A stretch of DNA of 5,982 bases from contig JABDKS010000169.1 of assembly GCA_013002105.1 (NCBI GenBank), positions 1 through 5,982 of the forward strand, written 5' to 3'. Below the pieces are notes generated by a model. It ran no database searches. It was not told the DNA's origin and worked only from the letters and a program-made list of their open reading frames with translations. The stretch comes from Pirellulaceae bacterium (lineage in GTDB: Bacteria; Planctomycetota; Planctomycetia; Pirellulales; Pirellulaceae). Made by a program: the position numbers and the translations under genes. This document shows, piece after piece, positions 1 through 3,867 of this stretch (its first letter is position 1; every line of letters begins with the position of its first letter).

Positions 1-9
1 CAACACTTT

Positions 10-61
10 ACCCTCCCGCGCATATGACTTTCCATTGGAAAACACGCTGTCGCGGGAGGGT
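10..61. repeat. Left hairpin of the palindromic element
   Basis: The 11-base arms ACCCTCCCGCG (10-20) and CGCGGGAGGGT (51-61) are perfect reverse complements and enclose a 30-base loop. The loop is AT-richer than the arms. There is no T-run after either arm, so this is not a classical intrinsic terminator. Confidence 0.85.
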
Positions 62-84
62 CGGTGGTGAGCCTAAGCGAGCCA

Positions 85-124
85 ACGGGGAGGGCGAACA
101 GAAGACGTTGATCGCCCTCCCCGT
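85..124. repeat. Central 13-bp hairpin of the palindromic element
   Basis: ACGGGGAGGGCGA (85-97) and TCGCCCTCCCCGT (112-124) are perfect reverse complements with a 14-base loop. It is the strongest stem in the element and is compatible with either of the two overall folds. Confidence 0.88.
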
Positions 125-148
125 CACACTCGCCAAAGCTCGGTGCCG

Positions 149-201
149 ACCCTCCCACGAAAGAGTCTCTATTTCATGGATGATTTAGCGCGTGGGAGGG
201 T
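149..201. repeat. Right hairpin of the palindromic element
   Basis: ACCCTCCCACG (149-159) pairs perfectly with CGTGGGAGGGT (191-201) across a 31-base loop. Compared with the left hairpin, one G-C pair (18/53) has become A-T (157/193) with pairing kept. The loop sequences of the two outer hairpins are not obviously related. Confidence 0.85.
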
Positions 202-347
202 GAATTAAAGAAGCTATTAATCAGCAGACTTGTGGGTAAAGACAAGGTGGGAACCGGCCCTACGACTACTTGTTACGGATCTTTTGACTCGGGGATCTTT
301 GGCAAGGTCCACTACGGGCAATCGTCAATCGTCGTCGGTACGAATCA
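202..347. other. Non-coding stretch between the palindromic element and the small minus-strand gene
   Basis: With the repeat element, this makes up the roughly 350 bases at the left edge that contain no gene. The only thing seen is a short direct repeat GGATCTTT at 278-285 and 293-300. A short plus-strand frame starting at 230 is arginine/serine-rich, has no family resemblance and runs antisense into the next gene, so it is not called. Confidence 0.5.
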
Positions 348-641
348 TTAGGCTGCTGCGGCACAGAGGTGGCCGATCCGAATCGTTTCGCTTTCTTTGC
401 GTATTCCGTCGCTGCCGTAGTAGATGACGGTGTTGTGAACAAAGTCACAGATCGCGGTCAGTTTGACGCTCCGAGGACCGTGGACACAGAAATACAACCC
501 GCAAGCTTTTCCGCCCCGAATGACTTCGCGCTGCGTCATGGGGAACTGTTGCGGTACCAAATGGCCGATTTCGCAGAGGCGATTTTCGACGGTTTCTCTT
601 AGCGTTTCCAAATCGATTGCCCGACATGTGAAGCTGATCAT
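348..641 (-). CDS. Small Cys-rich conserved-hypothetical protein, 97 aa
   Basis: Function is unknown. The predicted product is 97 residues, cytoplasmic-looking, with no signal peptide or membrane segment. It has an N-terminal amphipathic segment (about residues 10-25), then a compact block with CGLYFCVHGPRSVKLTAIC (47-65) and VIYYGSDG (72-79), which looks like beta-strand-forming folded protein and not like noise. Six cysteines (6, 23, 47, 52, 65, 93) are many for its length; C47 and C52 could bind metal, which is inference only. I chose the ATG at 641. The frame stays open upstream to a GTG at 716, but those extra 25 residues look non-coding. There is no clear Shine-Dalgarno site. Similar short proteins seem familiar from Rhodopirellula-type genomes, but I cannot verify this. 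It stands alone, 245 bases beyond the end of the parvulin operon on the same strand. Confidence 0.6.
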   Translation of the reverse strand: MISFTCRAIDLETLRETVENRLCEIGHLVPQQFPMTQREVIRGGKACGLYFCVHGPRSVKLTAICDFVHNTVIYYGSDGIRKESETIRIGHLCAAAA

Positions 642-886
642 GGATATATAGTTCGCAGGGGGAAGGTAAACTGCAATAAGAACAGCCGACCTGGAGTGCG
701 TACCACATGTCGGCACCGTGGATATCGGCCCGCGAGGAGTCGAAAATTAGTGCCTGCGAACGTCTCTGCTTACCGAAAACGGCAAAAACGATCAGTCGTG
801 ACGATTATGTCGTTTTGCGATTCCGATCACTTTTGATCAATGTCGCGAGCGGGTTGAGTCTTTTTTCCGACCCCCGCAGTCTCGAA
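642..886. other. Intergenic region downstream of the parvulin operon
   Basis: No gene is supported in these 245 bases. GCAAAAACGA (782-791) and TCGTTTTGC (810-818) form an imperfect 9-bp stem with one bulged base. Read on the minus strand, the later arm carries a run of five T inside the stem, so it might weakly terminate the operon ending at 887, but it lacks a GC-rich stem and a separate U-tract. A 5-bp hairpin GATCA/TGATC (825-829/834-838) is probably chance. The promoter for the gene ending at 348 should lie here, but I see no convincing -35/-10 pair. Confidence 0.35.
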
Positions 887-1663
887 CTAATGGGAGAAAA
901 GTCTCGGAGTGTCACGTTGGGTGACTCGGCCAAAAATATCTCGCAAGATGGCTTGTTCGAGTGAAGTGTCACGTCCCAGCGGGATCCACCCCAACGTTTG
1001 GGGGCTGTCGTCGAAGTTGTCGTCTTTTCGCAGCAAGGTGCCATCATGTCGTCGAGACGCGGTGGATTCGGTGGCGTATTGCGTCCGATCGGTGTCTTCG
1101 AGTTCCTTTTGCACGATGACTTCCATCGTGTAGGCGGCACCGCGTGGCCGAACAATGATCGTTGCCTTGCGGCGAATGGATTGCAGTGTGCTTTGCAATC
1201 GTTCGAACCCAGGTGTGCTGTCACGACGCCACGGTTCCAAAATCGACGCGCCGACGCGATAGGAGGTCTCGACGCGTCCGTCCAAGATGATCCCACCGGA
1301 GTTCTGTACCGGCTGTTCGCGGGCGATGCGAAAGTAGTCGTCGGTCGCATCGACGACTTGCAACCAAACGAACGTGTCGGACGCCGGCGGCAATTCGACC
1401 GGGTTAGGCATAAACGTCTCAGGTTGTTTGCCGGCCAACCGGTAAGAAAGCTGTCCGCAACCAAGCGTGATGGCGATCACCGCACAAACAGCCAACATCC
1501 CGATCGCACGTGGGCTGAACGATACGAGCAGGCCAGGGAAAGCGTGTCGACGTCGATTGACGGCATGTCGCGGAGCGGTTGTCTGTTGCCCCAGGCCACG
1601 TCGGATCGTCTGGTCGGTCGATGCATTCGTTTTGCGATGACTCGATGCCATGACCGGTCTCAC
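887..1663 (-). CDS. Envelope-anchored hypothetical protein (probable lipoprotein or single-pass membrane protein), 258 aa
   Basis: Function is unknown. From the GTG at 1663 the protein has a long Arg/His/Ser/Thr-rich N-terminus (1-53), one hydrophobic segment IGMLAVCAVIAITLGC (54-69) and a soluble, presumably exported domain (70-258). The segment ends in TLGC, similar to a lipobox but with Thr instead of Leu/Val/Ile at -3, so lipid attachment at C69 is possible but not clear. The soluble part contains ERLQSTLQSIRRKATIIVRP (154-173), EVIVQKELED (181-190) and TLGWIPLGRDTSLEQAIL (223-240). I believe such motifs recur in planctomycete secreted proteins, unverified. The GTG overlaps the TGA of the upstream parvulin gene (GTGA, 1660-1663), implying translational coupling; an ATG at 1651 (residue 5) is the alternative start. 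Co-expression with a parvulin chaperone suggests a partner, client or co-factor in envelope protein handling (inference). Confidence 0.75.
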   Translation of the reverse strand: MRPVMASSHRKTNASTDQTIRRGLGQQTTAPRHAVNRRRHAFPGLLVSFSPRAIGMLAVCAVIAITLGCGQLSYRLAGKQPETFMPNPVELPPASDTFVWLQVVDATDDYFRIAREQPVQNSGGIILDGRVETSYRVGASILEPWRRDSTPGFERLQSTLQSIRRKATIIVRPRGAAYTMEVIVQKELEDTDRTQYATESTASRRHDGTLLRKDDNFDDSPQTLGWIPLGRDTSLEQAILRDIFGRVTQRDTPRLFSH

Positions 1664-2814
1664 TTGAACGTTGACGCGTTAGGTTGCATTGCGACTTGCG
1701 GTACACGCAGCGTTTTGGCTCCGGGGATATCGTCGGGAAAAATCGTCCAGACCGGCACTCGAGCCTGCATTTTTCTGATCATTTCTTCCTGCGCCGAAGC
1801 CACCTTTTCGCTTTTCAGCTTCTCTTCGATCTTGTCCTGAACATCCTTTAGCGATGTCACGCCGGCCGGTTCACGTTCCAGTACCCGGATGATGTGCAAT
1901 CCTGCATCGTCCTCGATGATCTCGCTCATCTCATTGAGCGGCAACGAAAAGATTTTTTCGTCCAGTTGAGCCGACGCCAACGAACCCTGGTTGGTCCAGT
2001 CATGCAGGCCGCCTTCGCTCGCAAATGGTTCTTCGCTCTTGGCGCGGGCCACCGCTTGCATGTTGCCGCCGTAGTAGCCTTCGCGTCCCATTTCCTGCAG
2101 TTTCTTGTTCGCGGCGTCCTTATCAGGATGATTTTCGAACAACACGCTGAGTTGCTCCCATCGTGCTCTTGCCTTGCGAGCGTAATCGTCCCGGTTGCGA
2201 TTGTAGTACTGTGCAATTTCGGCGAGCGTGATTTTGGGATCGCGATCGACTTTGCTGCGTAGATACATGTGACCGAGCATGGCGTCGATGAAGTCACGTT
2301 CACGCGTCAGTAGCGAACTTCCTTCGGCGCGAAGAATCTTGTCCAGCTCGGCGAGATTTTCAATTTTGTGCTTCTTTTTCAACTGAGGCACTTCACTCTC
2401 GTAAAACATCTGCCTGGCCCGCGAACTCATCAAGCCTTTGGCTTCCTGGTACTTCTCGGCCGCCTGGGTTCCCACTTGGTCCAGCAAGAAGGATTCCCGC
2501 ATCATCTTGTTCTGAATCGCCTGGTTCAAGAGACCGCGAAGCAAGTTGACTCGCGCATATTTCAATTGTTCCTCAGGAATCTCTTGCGTGGTCTGTGCGG
2601 TTACCTGTGTGATTCTTGCTTCGACCTTGGGTTGCAAATCACCGAATAGAATTTGCGAACTTCCCACGACTGCGATCACCGTAGCGGGATCGTTAGGCAG
2701 CTGCGTGGATAGTGCTTTGTCGATATCGGCGCGCGTCGGCGCTTGAGCCAACGCTGCCATCGGCAGCAATGCAAATAGTAGGAGAACGTTGATTCGACTG
2801 GGACGCAGCGGCAT
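1660..2814 (-). CDS. Exported SurA/PrsA-like parvulin-type peptidyl-prolyl isomerase or chaperone, 384 aa
   Basis: It probably helps fold exported proteins outside the cytoplasmic membrane. Residues 1-25 are a signal peptide (basic start, hydrophobic LLLFALLPMAALA, cleavage near AQA). Residues 43-210 are a helical SurA-N-like chaperone region: VIAVVGSSQILFGDL (46-60) is the typical first strand, followed by charged helices and LLNQAIQNKMMRES (95-108). Residues about 216-314 form one parvulin domain, with GGLHDW (268-273) in the position of the usual GGDLGW, then IFSLPLNEMSEII (288-300) and GLHIIRVLERE (305-315). A charged helix (322-350) and a short tail follow. The conserved late His (H307) is present, but the early HIL motif reads EQLSV (220-224), so isomerase activity may be lost. 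The ATG at 2814 is supported by the signal peptide directly after it; AAGGA lies too close to the ATG to be a good ribosome site. It is the first gene of a two-gene operon. surA, prsA or ppiC are possible labels, but the subtype is not certain. Confidence 0.88.
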   Translation of the reverse strand: MPLRPSRINVLLLFALLPMAALAQAPTRADIDKALSTQLPNDPATVIAVVGSSQILFGDLQPKVEARITQVTAQTTQEIPEEQLKYARVNLLRGLLNQAIQNKMMRESFLLDQVGTQAAEKYQEAKGLMSSRARQMFYESEVPQLKKKHKIENLAELDKILRAEGSSLLTRERDFIDAMLGHMYLRSKVDRDPKITLAEIAQYYNRNRDDYARKARARWEQLSVLFENHPDKDAANKKLQEMGREGYYGGNMQAVARAKSEEPFASEGGLHDWTNQGSLASAQLDEKIFSLPLNEMSEIIEDDAGLHIIRVLEREPAGVTSLKDVQDKIEEKLKSEKVASAQEEMIRKMQARVPVWTIFPDDIPGAKTLRVPQVAMQPNASTFK

Positions 2815-3075
2815 TCCTTGGCCTGGTACTACACGAGAAAAACGGACCGACCCTTTGGTGGCTTGTAGACAGAATCAGCGAAGGATCACAAGGTCACTGC
2901 GCCCGTTTTGCTGCGAATCGCGGCTCGTCACGGGAATCTCCCACCGGGACATCGATTGGCGTGGCCGCTAGCAAACGTGTCAGTGCGATTTGCCGAGTCG
3001 TTTTGTGTCGTTTTTTGCGTATCGTTTCTCGCGGTGTGGGCTCTGGTCAGGGAACGCAAACGAGAGGTGATCTGG
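2815..3075. other. Divergent intergenic region between the parvulin operon and the phosphatidyltransferase gene
   Basis: Both flanking genes read outward, so promoters for both should lie in these 261 bases, but I see no convincing -35/-10 pair on either strand. A nested hairpin is present: CCCGT (2902-2906) with ACGGG (2930-2934), enclosing GCTGCG (2910-2915) with CGCGGC (2919-2924) and an AAT loop (one T-G wobble). It has no T-run. It could be a 5'-leader structure for either gene or chance in GC-rich DNA. The plus-strand frame is open from a TTG at 2908 into the next gene, but see the ribosome site at 3064. Confidence 0.45.
3064..3072 (+). promoter_or_regulatory. Extended Shine-Dalgarno site deciding the start of the phosphatidyltransferase gene
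   Basis: GAGGTGATC is a 9-base match to the complement of the usual bacterial 16S rRNA 3' end. Its GAGG core lies 8 bases before the ATG at 3076. This fixes the start at 3076 and argues against the upstream in-frame TTG at 2908, which would add 56 residues. The other genes in the window show no comparable site. Confidence 0.8.
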
Positions 3076-3771
3076 ATGAGCAAACGCATTTCGCACAGTT
3101 TGTTGGACCCGTACGTCGGTCCAACGTTGCAGTCGTTGTATCCCCATTTGCGAATTCCGTCGCGTTTTCCACCCGAAGGAATCGTGGGGATCGGTCATGC
3201 GTTTGCGATCATGGGCGCCATTGGTTTCGCCCTGTCGACACAATTTTGGTGGGGCGGTCTGCTGGCGGCACTGGGTGTCGTTGGAAATCACACGGCCGAT
3301 TGCGTCGACGGAACGCACGCACGACGGACCGGTCAGTGCCGCAACGGCGGTGAACTGCTGGATCATTTCACGGATCCGCTCTCGTTTGTCTACTGGTTGG
3401 TTGGCATCGGCATCGCTTGCGGGCGACTGGATCTGGCATTGGTCGCAGTGATCCTGCTGTTTGCCATCGCGGTCTTGACGAATATCAAAGCGAAACTGCT
3501 GGGTGAGTTTACGCTCGCGTCGTTTGGGCCAACTGAATTCAAAGCAGGGCTGGTCCTACTGGGATTCGCAGCGACGGTTACGTCGGTCGCTTCATCGGCC
3601 ACTTGGATTCCATTCTCGGCCGGTGACGTCATGTACGTCAGCTATCTGGTGCTAATCGCAATTGGCCTCGTCCAGTTGCCAGTGAGTCTCTACCGCAGCG
3701 TCAAAGAAGTGAACGCATCGGGCGGCGCCCCAGACCAGAGTGAATGGGTGACCACGCGCGAGGTGTCGTAG
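3076..3771 (+). CDS. CDP-alcohol phosphatidyltransferase family membrane enzyme, 231 aa
   Basis: Enzymes of this family transfer a phosphatidyl (or phospho-alcohol) group from a CDP-linked donor to an alcohol within the membrane, releasing CMP. The family signature is complete: D75, D78, G79, A82, R83, G92, D96 and D100, with exactly the spacing D-x2-D-G-x2-A-R-x8-G-x3-D-x3-D. The aspartates bind the catalytic divalent metals. Around it are about six hydrophobic segments (roughly 37-54, 57-72, 101-117, 119-136, 156-178, 184-206), the usual topology, and 231 residues is normal for the family. A conserved-looking GPTEFKAG (151-158) sits at the start of segment 5. The acceptor alcohol cannot be read from sequence: glycerol-phosphate (PgsA), serine, inositol-phosphate, choline or ethanolamine types share the motif, so I give no symbol. 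It appears monocistronic, divergent from the parvulin operon and convergent with the FtsK gene. Its TAG stop lies inside the 3767-3824 repeat. Confidence 0.92.
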   Translation: MSKRISHSLLDPYVGPTLQSLYPHLRIPSRFPPEGIVGIGHAFAIMGAIGFALSTQFWWGGLLAALGVVGNHTADCVDGTHARRTGQCRNGGELLDHFTDPLSFVYWLVGIGIACGRLDLALVAVILLFAIAVLTNIKAKLLGEFTLASFGPTEFKAGLVLLGFAATVTSVASSATWIPFSAGDVMYVSYLVLIAIGLVQLPVSLYRSVKEVNASGGAPDQSEWVTTREVS

Positions 3772-3824
3772 GCCAGGACCTGTCCTGGCGGATTGGGAAG
3801 TGCCAAGACGAATCTTGGCCTACG
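3767..3824. repeat. Double-hairpin palindromic repeat, possible bidirectional terminator
   Basis: Outer arms CGTAGGCCA (3767-3775) and TGGCCTACG (3816-3824) are perfect reverse complements. Inside are two further perfect hairpins: CCAGGAC/GTCCTGG (3773-3779/3782-3788, 2-base loop) and GCCAAGA/TCTTGGC (3802-3808/3813-3819, CGAA loop). The outer arm and the inner hairpins share bases, so either a single long stem or two separate stems can form. It fills most of the 96-base gap between two convergent genes. There is no T-tract, so intrinsic termination is not shown; a REP-like repeat or an RNA 3'-end stabiliser fits better. It is different in sequence from the element at 10-201. Confidence 0.85.
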
Positions 3825-3867
3825 GTGTGAACAGTGCGGTCGCAGTGAGTGATGGGGTAAACACGGA

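Larger units (their letters stand above)
10..201. repeat. Composite GC-rich palindromic intergenic element (REP/BIME-like)
   Basis: Four copies of an 11-base ACCCTCCC-type motif alternate in orientation at 10-20, 51-61, 149-159 and 191-201 and flank a perfect 13-base palindrome at 85-97/112-124. The two left copies pair perfectly with each other, as do the two right copies. A second, mutually exclusive fold is possible: 50-64 with 146-160 (14 of 15 matches), then CGAGC 78-82 with GCTCG 138-142, then the central stem, all nested, with 10-20 facing 191-201 outside (one G-T wobble). CTTTA at 6-10 and TAAAG at 206-210 extend the symmetry. No start-to-stop reading frame of coding quality lies here. 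The architecture resembles extragenic palindromic repeats mobilised by REP-associated tyrosine transposases, but no such gene is visible. I recall similar GGGAGGGT palindromes in Rhodopirellula genomes, which is unverified. It could also be a MITE-like element or structured RNA. Confidence 0.85.

Noticed and set aside
10..201. CRISPR array or intrinsic terminator cluster
   Set aside because: The repeated motif alternates in orientation, spacers are unequal, there are only four copies, and no T-tract follows any stem.
230..602. Short plus-strand frames at 230-427 and 369-602
   Set aside because: Both overlap the better-supported minus-strand gene or its flank, lack ribosome sites and show no protein-like pattern.
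642..716. 25-residue upstream extension of the small Cys-rich protein from a GTG
   Set aside because: The extra residues do not look like folded protein or a clean signal peptide, and the ATG at 641 is a simpler start.
782..818. Rho-independent terminator after the parvulin operon
   Set aside because: The stem is AT-rich with a bulge and the T-run is inside the arm, so it is kept only as a weak possibility in the intergenic description.
805..1464. Minus-strand 219-codon frame overlapping the envelope protein gene
   Set aside because: It is a same-strand alternative frame, Arg/Ser/Thr/Pro-rich and without hydrophobic core. The frame ending at 887 has a membrane anchor, coherent motifs and a coupled start.
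998..1840. Plus-strand 280-codon open frame across the envelope protein and parvulin genes
   Set aside because: It is antisense to two well-supported genes and crosses their junction; it has no domain, no signal peptide and no ribosome site.
2908..3075. 56-residue N-terminal extension of the phosphatidyltransferase from a TTG
   Set aside because: The extension includes a hydrophobic stretch that could look like a membrane segment, but the start is TTG, and the ATG at 3076 has a near-perfect Shine-Dalgarno site and gives a normal-length family member.
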